A stretch of 6,927 nt of DNA from Opitutales bacterium (GCA_007132315.1 SLOW01000078.1:1-6927); one strand, 5' to 3'. Shown: positions 1 through 6,594, counted from the stretch's first letter. Numbers and translations: made by a program. Notes: a model not told the origin generated them from the sequence alone.

Positions 1-90
1 CTTCGGGCTCACGGAACTGCGCTGGCTGAAGCGGCGCGCTACGATTTGGTACCGGCTCCGCCGGCTTGGGACAAGGGCGGTCTTGCGTAG
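1..90 (+). CDS. Possible 3' end of an upstream gene (29 codons, unidentified)
   Basis: Reading from base 1 gives 29 sense codons ending in TAG at 88-90. The peptide ends ...YDLVPAPPAWDKGGLA. Its composition looks like ordinary protein. The alternative plus frame from base 2 is also open but Arg-rich and would read straight through the hairpin repeats to a stop near 177. The stop falls inside the GTAG head of the first repeat, a common position for REP-type repeats just after a gene. If real, this gene converges with uvrA across the repeat pair. The fragment is too short to assign a family, and minus-strand frames here are also partly open because of the GC content, so this is a tentative call. 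Confidence 0.3.
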   Translation, partial: LRAHGTALAEAARYDLVPAPPAWDKGGLA

Positions 91-111
91 GCCTGTCCGT
101 GAGGACAGGGT
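87..111 (+). repeat. REP-like hairpin repeat, copy A
   Basis: The 25-nt unit starts with GTAG, followed by a perfect 7-bp stem (CCTGTCC at 92-98, GGACAGG at 103-109) closed by a GTGA loop, which is a GNRA-type tetraloop as RNA. It has an inverted partner at 134-158. A 5' GTAG at the foot of a GC-rich hairpin is the known hallmark of REP elements mobilised by RAYT (TnpA-REP) enzymes, and enterobacterial REPs also begin GTAGGCC. Membership of that class is inferred from this resemblance; no RAYT gene is in the window. Confidence 0.7.
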
Positions 112-133
112 GGCGTGCCGGGGCGCACCCGGG

Positions 134-158
134 ACCCGCTCCTCACGGAGCGGCCTAC
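134..158 (-). repeat. REP-like hairpin repeat, copy B (inverted)
   Basis: On the minus strand this reads GTAG, then a perfect 7-bp stem (CCGCTCC with GGAGCGG; plus-strand arms 136-142 and 147-153) around the same GTGA loop. Aligned with copy A over 25 nt it differs at four positions. These four form two stem base pairs, each changed on both sides so that pairing is kept. The two copies point toward each other with 22 bp between them, the arrangement of a bacterial interspersed mosaic element. The spacer holds a further short complementarity (GGGTGGCG with CGCACCC), so the whole block could fold into a larger structure. Confidence 0.7.
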
Positions 159-257
159 CGGGGGAATCATTTTTTTAACATGGGATTGCTCTTTGGCTCC
201 GGGTTTTCGAATCACTAATCGGCGCTAATCAGGAACCGGAATGCACTGGAGATGGGC

Positions 258-2930
258 TCAACTCAGTCGGCCTTCCAGGAAGGGGCGGGTTGGGCTTTGG
301 CGGCAGGCGGACAATTCCGCCACCGTGCCCTGGTGCAGGATGCGGCCGCCTTGATCGCCGCTTTCGGGACCGATTTCGACCAGGTAATCGGCTTCGGCGA
401 GGAGGTCGATATTGTGTTCGATGACCACAACGGTGTGACCTTGATCGACCAGCCGGTGCAGGACGTGGATGAGCCGGTCGCAGTCGCTGAAGTGCAGGCC
501 GATGGTCGGTTCTTCCAGGATGTAGAGGTTGTGGTTCTCGGATGGGCGGTCGGTGACCTGGGTTTCTCCCTTGATCAGCTCGGTCACCAGTTTCATGCGC
601 TGGGCTTCGCCGCCGGAGAGTGTCGGACTGCTCTGGCCGAGTGTCAGGTATCCCAGGCCCGTATCCACCATGAGCTGACACATGGTTCGGATACGCGTGT
701 GGAAACCAAAATGGACGGCGGCTTCTTCGAAGGTCATCGCCAGGGCGTCGGCGATGGATTGACCGTTCCATTTGAGCTCGAGAAGCTCCTGCCCGTAGCG
801 TCGGCCACCGCATTCCTCGCACGGCAGGTAACTGTTGGGGAGGAAGTTCATCTCGAGTTTGATGCGGCCGGCCCCCTTGCAGGTTTCGCATCGGCCTCCG
901 GCGGTGTTGAAGGAGAAGGTTCCGGGCTGGTAGCCGTGGACCTTGGCTTCGGGGAGGGACGCGTACACCTGGCGGATCAGGTCGAAGGCGCCCAGATAGG
1001 TGGCCGGCGTGGAGCGCGGGGTCTTGCCGATGGGGGCTTGATCCACCTCGATCACACGCCGGAATCGGTCTCCGTTGACCAGTTCGGCAAATGCGGCTTT
1101 GCGGCCGGCGTTTCCGCTCGCGGGCAACAAACGGTCGGTTTTTGCCAGGTCGGCCGGGCGCAGGCGTTTCAGCCGCTGGCGGGCGGCGTGCTGGACCAGC
1201 GGGCGGAGCAAATCACGGAACAGGGTGGATTTACCGGCGCCGGAGACACCGCAGACCATCACCAGGCGACCGAGGGGCAGCCGGAGGTCGTCGCCCTTGA
1301 GATTGCGCAGCGCCGGTTTTCGCAGAACGAGCCAGTCGGTGTCGCCGAGGCGCCTGCCCGCACGCGGAACGGGCGGCAGATCGCGGTGGGAGCCCCGGAG
1401 GGGCCGTCGGGGGGCGCGTTTGAGATATTGGCCGGTGAGCGATTTCCTGTTGCGGGTCAGCGCGGCCAGGGTGCCGTGGGCGAGCAGCTCGCCTCCGTGA
1501 ATACCGGCGCCGGGGCCGAGGTCGAGGATCCCGTCGGCCGCGCGCATGGTTTCCTCGTCGTGTTCGACCACCAGGAGGGTGTTCCCCTGGTCGCGGAGGC
1601 GGCGCAGCGATTTGAGCAGGCGTTCGTTGTCGCGGGAATGGAGGCCGATGGAGGGTTCGTCGAGGATGTACAGCACGCCGCAGAGGTTCGAACCGAGCTG
1701 TCCGGCCAGCCGGATACGTTGGGCTTCGCCCCCGGAGAGGGTCTGCGCCGAACGGTCGAGACTGAGGTAGGACAGGCCGACCTCATCGAGGAAACGCAGG
1801 CGCTCCTCGATGCGCGGCAGGATGTCGCGGATGATCCTGCGTCCGCGCGCGTCCAGCTCGAGGTTCTTCAGCACGTTCACCAGATCGCCGGCGCGCAGTT
1901 GGAGGAGCTGCGGCAGGGAACGGCGGGAACCGTCGCGAAAGGCCAGCTTCACCGCCCGGCTGAGCCGGTTCAACCGTTCTCCTCCGCAGTCCGGGCAGGG
2001 GGCGTCTTCCTCGGTGGGTTCATCAGGTGCTTCCTCCTCATCGTTGAGATCGGGGTACAGGCGTCCGTGGCCGCGACAGGTGGGACACCAGCCCCGGGAT
2101 GAGTTGAAGGAGAAGTGTTTCGGGTCGAGTTCGGGAAAGGATTCCCCGGTCAGTGGATCGGTTCGGCTGGTCGAGAGCCACGCCACCACACCGCGCTGCG
2201 GGTGTAAGAGAAAGCAGGCGCCGCGCCCGAGGCGCAGGGCGGTGTTTAGTTGATCATCCAGTGCCCCGGCGCGGCGGCTTTCCTTTCGGACAAGGTCGCC
2301 CACTACGACCTCGATGTCGTGCTCGCGGTAGCGGTCCAGGCGCCGGAACCGGGAGACCGGCACGAGTTTTCCGTCGATGCGCATGGTGTCGAAGCCGTGG
2401 TCCGCCACCCACGTGGCCACCGGTTCGTGGTGTCCCTTGCGGCCGCGGACCAGCGGCGCGCACAGCAGGATGCTCCGGGCTTTGCGCAGGGCGGAATCCT
2501 TCAGCAGTTTGCGCAGACGGTTCAGCAGGGCGTCGCGGCTTTGGGTGATGACCGGTTGGCCGGTGGACGGGTTGTGCTGGACGCCGATGCGCGCGTAGAG
2601 GAGGCGGAGGTACTGGGCCACTTCGGTGACGGTGGCCACGGTCGATTTGCGGTTGCCGCGGGTGACGCGTTGTTCGATGGCGACTGTGGGCGGAATGCCC
2701 GCCAGGGCGTCGATTTCGGGTCTCGGCAATTGCTCGACGAATTGCCGGGCGTAGGCGGACATCGATTCCATGAAGCGCCGCTGGCCTTCGGCGAAAATGA
2801 TGTCGAACGCCAGTGTCGATTTTCCGGAGCCTGAGACCCCGGTGACCACAGTGATTTGGTGATGGGGAATCTCGACGGAGAGGTTCTTGAGATTGTGCTC
2901 GCGGGCGCCGGCCAGACTGATGGCGGTGTC
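258..2930 (-). repeat. UvrA unit 2 (residues 977-1866), C-terminal copy of the internal duplication
   Basis: This is the second complete UvrA-like unit: ATPase III (Walker A 1007-1014, signature 1374-1381, LDEP 1399-1402) and ATPase IV (Walker A 1537-1544, signature 1747-1754, LEEP 1781-1784). It keeps a classical UvrB-interaction region with VRGRKG at 1137-1142, GFDTMRIDGK at 1155-1164 and HDIEVVV at 1180-1186. Cysteine pairs C1258/C1261 and C1288/C1291 are only 26 residues apart, joined by an acidic stretch rich in D, E and P (1270-1286). The second module, C1657/C1660 with C1680/C1683, is intact. A basic Arg/Pro-rich linker (about 1481-1505) joins its two ATPases. Confidence 0.9.
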
Positions 2931-5858
2931 GCCGTTGTTCGCGCGGTACGGCGCGGCCGGTTCGGCGGCACGGACGGCGGGTTCGGGCACGCCGCCGAGG
3001 GCGGCGGCGATAAACGGGGCGGAGGGACACGCGGCGGCGGCGAGGGTTTCGGGTGTGCCCTGGGCGACCAGTTTTCCTCCCTCGGCGCCCGCTCCGGGGC
3101 CGATCTCCAAGAGCCAGTCGGCGGCCTTGATTACGTCGAGTTGGTGTTCGATCACAACCACGCTATGACCGCGATCGACCAGGGCCTGGAGGACGCCGAT
3201 CAGGCGCTTGATGTCGTGCCGGTGCAGTCCGGTGGTGGGTTCGTCGATGAGCAGCAACGCGCCTTTTTCGTCTTCGACGCCGGGGTTGAGCCCGGCCAGG
3301 TATTTGACCAGTTTGAGCCGCTGCGACTCCCCCCCGGAGAGCGTGTTCAGCGGCTGGCCCAGGGTGAGATAACCCAGCCCGACCTCGCAGAGGGAGCGAA
3401 GCCGGGGTTCGATCGTTCGCTGGTCACGGAAAAACAGGCGGGCCTCGTCCGTTGTCATGCGAAGGACGTCTTCCACCGACTTTTCCCGCCAGGTGACGGC
3501 CAGCACTTCGTCCTTGAAGCGGCGTCCCTCGCAGACGGGACACGGTATGTGGATGTCGGAGAGGAATTGCATTTCCACCCGTTCGTATCCGAGCCCCTGA
3601 CACGTCTCGCACCGGCCTTCGCCGCTGTTGAACGAATAGTGAGACGGGGTGAATCCGCGTGCGACGGCGCCTTCGGTGTTGCCGAACAACTTGCGGATGC
3701 CGTCCCAGGCGCCCGCGTAAAGGGCGGGATTGGAGCGCGGCGTGCGGCTGACCGGCGATTGGTCGGCCAGCACGATTTCTCCCGCGGCGTCGGCGCCGTC
3801 GAGGCGGTGGAATCCGGCGGGATCCTCGGGCCGTTGGCCGCGCGCCGCCAGGAGTCCCTGGTGGATCACGTTGTCGAGGAGGGTGGATTTGCCCGAGCCG
3901 GAGACGCCGGTCAGGCAAACCAGGCGGCGCAGGGGAATGCTGACGTCGAGGGCGCGAATGTTGTGTTTGTTCGCTTTGCGGAAACGTATCCAATTTTCGG
4001 AGTTACGGCGTCCCATCCGGGCCGGAGGAGGCGCGACGGAGCGCCGGTTTTCAGGCGGATCGATGGTCTTGCATCCGGAAAGGTAGGCACCTGTCAGACT
4101 GTCCGGGGAGGCGAGCAGCGCCGTTTGGTCGCCCTGAAAAACCAGGTGCCCACCCGCGCTCCCGGGGTCGGGGCCGAGTTCGAGCACGTGGTCGGCGGCG
4201 CGTATCATGGCTTCGTCGTGTTCCACCACAACCACGGTGTTGCCCAGGGCTGTCAGCCGGCGCAGGATACCGATCAGGCGGTCGATGTCCCGGGAATGCA
4301 GCCCGATGGACGGTTCGTCCAGGACAAACAGCGTATCCACCAGGGAAGTGCCGAGACAGGAGGTGAGATTGACGCGTTCGACTTCGCCTCCGGAAAGGGT
4401 GCGCGAGGTGCGGTCGAGTGTGAGGTACCCGAGGCCGACCTGGTCGAGGTAGCCCAGCCGGCCGAGAATGGCGTTGAAGGCGAGTTCGGCCTGTTCGCGG
4501 CGCGGGCCGTCGGGCGTCTTGTGCCGGCGAAGCAGGGCGAGCAGGTCGCTCACCGCCATCCGGTACAGATCGGGGAGGCGCCGGCCGCGCCATTTCCAGC
4601 AAAGGGCCTCGGGCTGGAGCCGGGCGCCGCCGCACTCGGGACAGGTCCGGTAGGCGCGGTAGCGGGACAGGAAGACGCGCACGTGCATCTTGTAGGTCTT
4701 GGTCTCGAGGTAGTCGAAGAACCCTTTCACCCCGTACCAGGCTTGCGGCCAGTCCTTGCCGCCGATGCCGTAACCAGGTTCGCCGAACAGGATGAGATCG
4801 CGGTGTTCGCGGGACAGCTCGTCGAAGGGCACGTCGGTGGGAATGCCGGCTTTGCGGGCGAAGCGCAGCATGTCGCGATAGGACTCGCCGTACACCTCGC
4901 CCTGCCAGGGGCGGACCGCGCCGTCGGCGAGGCTCAACGCGCGGTCGGGCACGGCCAGTTGGTAATCGATCTCGATGATGCGTCCGAAGCCGCGGCAACG
5001 CGGGCAGGCTCCGAGCGGCGAGTTGAAGGAGAACAGGGCCGGAATCGGTTCGCGAAATTGCTCGCCGGTGGCGGGCGAGCGCAGGCCGGTGGAGAACCGT
5101 GTTCCGGACCCGCCGTCGGGGGCGAACAGCACGAGTTCTCCGTTGCCGAAGTGCAGGCCGGTTTCGGCCGCCTCCAGGAAGCGCCGGCGGTTGGCGGCCT
5201 TGAGGGCGAGGCGGTCCTGGACGACGTGAAGCCGCGGAACGGCGGTGTCGGCCGGCAGTTCCGGCGCCCGCTCGCGGAGGGCGTCGAGCCGTTCCGCCGC
5301 GCCGTCGAAAACGGCCCGCCGGTAGCCCTGGCGCAGCAGGTTGTCGAAGATTTCGTCCCAGCCGAGTTTGGCCGGTTTGGGGACGGGAAAAGTCACCAGC
5401 AGCGTTTGTTCGCCCAGTTGCCGGCGGGCTTTTTTCCAGATGACCGCCGGGGTTTCGTCCTCGATCGTGTCACCGGTTTGCGGGTCGAAGAGCTCGGCGA
5501 CGTGGCTGAACCAGACTTTGAAATAATCGCAGAGCTCGGTCATCGTTCCCACCGTCGATCGCGAGGTCTTGACCGTGTTGCGCTGTTCAATGGCGATCGA
5601 GGGCGGGATGTTCTCGATGCCGTCGACGTCGGGGCGGTCGAGCATTTCCAGGAATTGCCGGGTGTAGGGGCTGAAGGTTTCGACGTAGCGCCGTTGTCCC
5701 TCGGCGTGCAGGGTGTCGAAGACGAGGGAGGATTTGCCCGTGCCGCTGAGACCGGTAACCACAATGAACGTTCCCCGGGGCAGGTCGAGGTCCAGGTTCT
5801 TCAGGTTGTTCTGGCGGACGCCGCGCAGGCGAATGGGCGATTGGTTCGGACGATGCAT
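258..5858 (-). CDS. uvrA: Double-length excinuclease ABC subunit A (UvrA, tandem-duplicated form)
   Basis: UvrA is the cytoplasmic ATPase that scans DNA for bulky damage in nucleotide excision repair and loads UvrB. Standard UvrA is about 940 residues with two ABC ATPase domains; this one has 1866 residues and four. Walker A motifs lie at residues 36-43, 651-658, 1007-1014 and 1537-1544. ABC signatures lie at 488-495, 840-847, 1374-1381 and 1747-1754. Walker B motifs are at about 511-517, 868-874, 1396-1402 and 1778-1784, and switch histidines are H547, H905, H1433 and H1815. UvrA hallmarks such as TPRSNPALY (706-714) and TPRSTPATY (1613-1621) occur once per half, and the frame is unbroken. 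The ATG at 5858 suits the family because the first ATPase begins within ten residues, although no good Shine-Dalgarno precedes it. Oddities are E for Q in the first signature (E494) and E for D in the fourth Walker B (E1782). Chlamydia UvrA has the same double build. Identity is very secure. Confidence 0.97.
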   Translation of the reverse strand: MHRPNQSPIRLRGVRQNNLKNLDLDLPRGTFIVVTGLSGTGKSSLVFDTLHAEGQRRYVETFSPYTRQFLEMLDRPDVDGIENIPPSIAIEQRNTVKTSRSTVGTMTELCDYFKVWFSHVAELFDPQTGDTIEDETPAVIWKKARRQLGEQTLLVTFPVPKPAKLGWDEIFDNLLRQGYRRAVFDGAAERLDALRERAPELPADTAVPRLHVVQDRLALKAANRRRFLEAAETGLHFGNGELVLFAPDGGSGTRFSTGLRSPATGEQFREPIPALFSFNSPLGACPRCRGFGRIIEIDYQLAVPDRALSLADGAVRPWQGEVYGESYRDMLRFARKAGIPTDVPFDELSREHRDLILFGEPGYGIGGKDWPQAWYGVKGFFDYLETKTYKMHVRVFLSRYRAYRTCPECGGARLQPEALCWKWRGRRLPDLYRMAVSDLLALLRRHKTPDGPRREQAELAFNAILGRLGYLDQVGLGYLTLDRTSRTLSGGEVERVNLTSCLGTSLVDTLFVLDEPSIGLHSRDIDRLIGILRRLTALGNTVVVVEHDEAMIRAADHVLELGPDPGSAGGHLVFQGDQTALLASPDSLTGAYLSGCKTIDPPENRRSVAPPPARMGRRNSENWIRFRKANKHNIRALDVSIPLRRLVCLTGVSGSGKSTLLDNVIHQGLLAARGQRPEDPAGFHRLDGADAAGEIVLADQSPVSRTPRSNPALYAGAWDGIRKLFGNTEGAVARGFTPSHYSFNSGEGRCETCQGLGYERVEMQFLSDIHIPCPVCEGRRFKDEVLAVTWREKSVEDVLRMTTDEARLFFRDQRTIEPRLRSLCEVGLGYLTLGQPLNTLSGGESQRLKLVKYLAGLNPGVEDEKGALLLIDEPTTGLHRHDIKRLIGVLQALVDRGHSVVVIEHQLDVIKAADWLLEIGPGAGAEGGKLVAQGTPETLAAAACPSAPFIAAALGGVPEPAVRAAEPAAPYRANNGDTAISLAGAREHNLKNLSVEIPHHQITVVTGVSGSGKSTLAFDIIFAEGQRRFMESMSAYARQFVEQLPRPEIDALAGIPPTVAIEQRVTRGNRKSTVATVTEVAQYLRLLYARIGVQHNPSTGQPVITQSRDALLNRLRKLLKDSALRKARSILLCAPLVRGRKGHHEPVATWVADHGFDTMRIDGKLVPVSRFRRLDRYREHDIEVVVGDLVRKESRRAGALDDQLNTALRLGRGACFLLHPQRGVVAWLSTSRTDPLTGESFPELDPKHFSFNSSRGWCPTCRGHGRLYPDLNDEEEAPDEPTEEDAPCPDCGGERLNRLSRAVKLAFRDGSRRSLPQLLQLRAGDLVNVLKNLELDARGRRIIRDILPRIEERLRFLDEVGLSYLSLDRSAQTLSGGEAQRIRLAGQLGSNLCGVLYILDEPSIGLHSRDNERLLKSLRRLRDQGNTLLVVEHDEETMRAADGILDLGPGAGIHGGELLAHGTLAALTRNRKSLTGQYLKRAPRRPLRGSHRDLPPVPRAGRRLGDTDWLVLRKPALRNLKGDDLRLPLGRLVMVCGVSGAGKSTLFRDLLRPLVQHAARQRLKRLRPADLAKTDRLLPASGNAGRKAAFAELVNGDRFRRVIEVDQAPIGKTPRSTPATYLGAFDLIRQVYASLPEAKVHGYQPGTFSFNTAGGRCETCKGAGRIKLEMNFLPNSYLPCEECGGRRYGQELLELKWNGQSIADALAMTFEEAAVHFGFHTRIRTMCQLMVDTGLGYLTLGQSSPTLSGGEAQRMKLVTELIKGETQVTDRPSENHNLYILEEPTIGLHFSDCDRLIHVLHRLVDQGHTVVVIEHNIDLLAEADYLVEIGPESGDQGGRILHQGTVAELSACRQSPTRPFLEGRLS
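2982..5858 (-). repeat. UvrA unit 1 (residues 1-959), N-terminal copy of the internal duplication
   Basis: This is a complete UvrA-like unit: ATPase I (Walker A 36-43, signature 488-495, LDEP 513-516) and ATPase II (Walker A 651-658, signature 840-847, IDEP 871-874). The TSRSTVGTMTE segment at 98-108 is standard. The region where UvrB docks in ordinary UvrA (about 125-275) is poorly conserved and lacks the RKG-type motif. Cysteine pairs C285/C288 and C406/C409 are separated by 117 residues, as in normal UvrA. A second module, C750/C753 with C773/C776, is intact. An Ala/Pro-rich linker (residues 960-976) leads to unit 2. Similarity to unit 2 is evident in protein motifs; I have not measured it. 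Confidence 0.9.
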
Positions 5859-5881
5859 GACGGAAGGGCAACACCCTCGTC
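5859..5881 (-). promoter_or_regulatory. Hairpin immediately upstream of the uvrA start codon
   Basis: As minus-strand RNA, GACG-AGGG, a 5-nt UGUUG loop, then CCCU, a 2-nt UC bulge and CGUC form a stem that ends directly at the AUG. The only Shine-Dalgarno-like bases near the start, GAGGG, lie in the left arm about 15 nt from the ATG. The stem could therefore hide them, or bring them closer to the start. The pairing is seen directly; any role in translation control is inference. Confidence 0.35.
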
Positions 5882-5911
5882 AAAAATCCGCGCATTTCCA
5901 ACACCGGATTT
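5882..5911 (-). terminator. Possible weak terminator or attenuator in the uvrA leader
   Basis: Minus-strand RNA forms a perfect 7-bp stem, AAAUCCG with CGGAUUU (plus-strand arms 5905-5911 and 5884-5890), around a 14-nt loop. It ends in a run of five U. It lies between the membrane-protein stop and uvrA, so it could trim readthrough into uvrA. A competing CCGCG/CGCGG pairing (5914-5918 with 5888-5892) overlaps it. The stem is AT-rich and the U run short, so termination would be inefficient. Confidence 0.3.
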
Positions 5912-5952
5912 GTCGCGGCTTTCCTATTCGGCCGATTGGAGACCGCCGGCGG

Positions 5953-6438
5953 TCAAAGGCCCGCCGAGCGGGCGACAAAACCGGACAGGCCGACGATCAG
6001 TCCGACGACGAAACCGTAAGCCAGGTGCCCGGCCAGGTGGGCGACGCCGACCTGGATGCCGGCGTTGCGGAAGCGTTCGATCGGGTGGTGCTCGGAGACC
6101 ACCATCACCAGCATGATGCTGATGACGATGCCGTGGAGAAAACTCAGGCCCACACCCGCCGCCAGGCAGGCGAGGGCCGCTTCGAGGCCGAAGGCCATGA
6201 ACAGCAGGGTGTAGATCATCGCGAACAACACGCCGGAAACCCCGTGAATGAACCAGCCGACAACCCGCGCGGTTTCGAGCGATCGGGTGAACATACCGCC
6301 CAGGGCGGTGGTCATCCGGGCTTCGGTAAAACCGCTGCGGGTGATCAGGATCATGATTCCGTCCATGGCGGCCGCTCCGGCCAAGCCGGCGACGGTGGTG
6401 AACACAAGGAATTGCAGGATGATTTCGATTGGGCTCAT
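5953..6438 (-). CDS. Small multi-pass membrane protein of unknown function
   Basis: This is a 161-residue, strongly hydrophobic protein with about four membrane helices, near residues 5-33, 57-81, 86-115 and 126-155. There is no cleavable signal peptide; the first helix starts almost at once. Histidines recur near or in the helices: H65 (FIHG), H102 (LHG), H117-H118 (EHHP), H134 and H138 (AHLAGHLAYG). They could bind a metal or cofactor, but this is inference. I do not recognise the family with confidence; it could belong to one of the DUF families of small polytopic membrane proteins. The ATG at 6438 is preferred over a GTG at 6522 in the same frame, because a GGAG lies 9 nt upstream and the added 28 residues would be polar. 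It lies 94 bp upstream of uvrA on the same strand, so co-transcription is possible, but the gap contains a terminator-like hairpin. Confidence 0.8.
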   Translation of the reverse strand: MSPIEIILQFLVFTTVAGLAGAAAMDGIMILITRSGFTEARMTTALGGMFTRSLETARVVGWFIHGVSGVLFAMIYTLLFMAFGLEAALACLAAGVGLSFLHGIVISIMLVMVVSEHHPIERFRNAGIQVGVAHLAGHLAYGFVVGLIVGLSGFVARSAGL

Positions 6439-6576
6439 GTGAATGGTCTCCAGGTGTTTTTGGAAAGGCCGATTCGTTGAAACGGATTCGATACCGTAAG
6501 CGAGCGGGGCCCATCGTTCCACCTTATCGTCAAAAAAAGCAAAACTTTACCGACACTTCGCCCGAATCGGAATGTC
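6439..6576. promoter_or_regulatory. Divergent intergenic region, probably with promoters for both flanking genes
   Basis: This spacer separates the minus-strand membrane gene from the plus-strand DUF3108 gene, so at least one promoter should lie here for each direction. It contains the AT-rich block 6524-6551, the only such block in this part of an otherwise GC-rich window. A TTGACG lies on the minus strand at 6533-6528, but no matching -10 box sits 16-18 nt away. I could not place a convincing sigma-70 promoter. GATTCG occurs at 6471-6476 and 6485-6490, and inverted at 6563-6568. Confidence 0.35.
6448..6451 (-). promoter_or_regulatory. Ribosome binding site of the membrane protein
   Basis: GGAG on the minus strand, 9 nt before the ATG at 6438. 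It decides this start over the GTG at 6522, which has no comparable motif. Confidence 0.6.
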
Positions 6577-6594
6577 ATGAGCCGAAGCGGAATT

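Noticed and set aside
93..108. CTGT-N8-ACAG, a match to the gammaproteobacterial LexA (SOS) box
   Set aside because: It is formed by the hairpin stem of REP copy A, is not kept in copy B, and lies beyond the 3' end of uvrA rather than at a promoter.
136..176. Hairpin followed by a seven-T tract, possible intrinsic terminator for a plus-strand gene
   Set aside because: The T tract (170-176) starts 16 nt after the stem, too far for an intrinsic terminator. The hairpin is better explained as a REP-like repeat.
215..230. Direct repeat CTAATC x2 with 10-nt period downstream of uvrA
   Set aside because: Two 6-bp copies are too little to separate from chance, and no further copies are present.
1998..2075. 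Possible frameshift or deletion in uvrA where half 2 is short and acidic
   Set aside because: The frame stays open, both flanking cysteine pairs are intact and the following motifs remain in register, so this is a real short linker rather than a broken gene.
252..2102. Open reading frame of 616 codons on the plus strand, antisense to the second half of uvrA
   Set aside because: It has the same antisense-shadow character in the same composition, with no recognisable motif.
2856..6116. Open reading frame of 1086 codons on the plus strand, antisense to uvrA and part of the membrane gene
   Set aside because: It is a shadow of GC-rich codon use. The protein is low-information (rich in G, V, E, A), has no domain motif, and crosses the uvrA start into another gene. 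uvrA on the opposite strand is unambiguous.
6439..6522. N-terminal extension of the membrane protein from a GTG at 6522
   Set aside because: The added 28 residues are polar and not membrane-like, the GTG has no good ribosome site, and the ATG at 6438 has GGAG at proper spacing.
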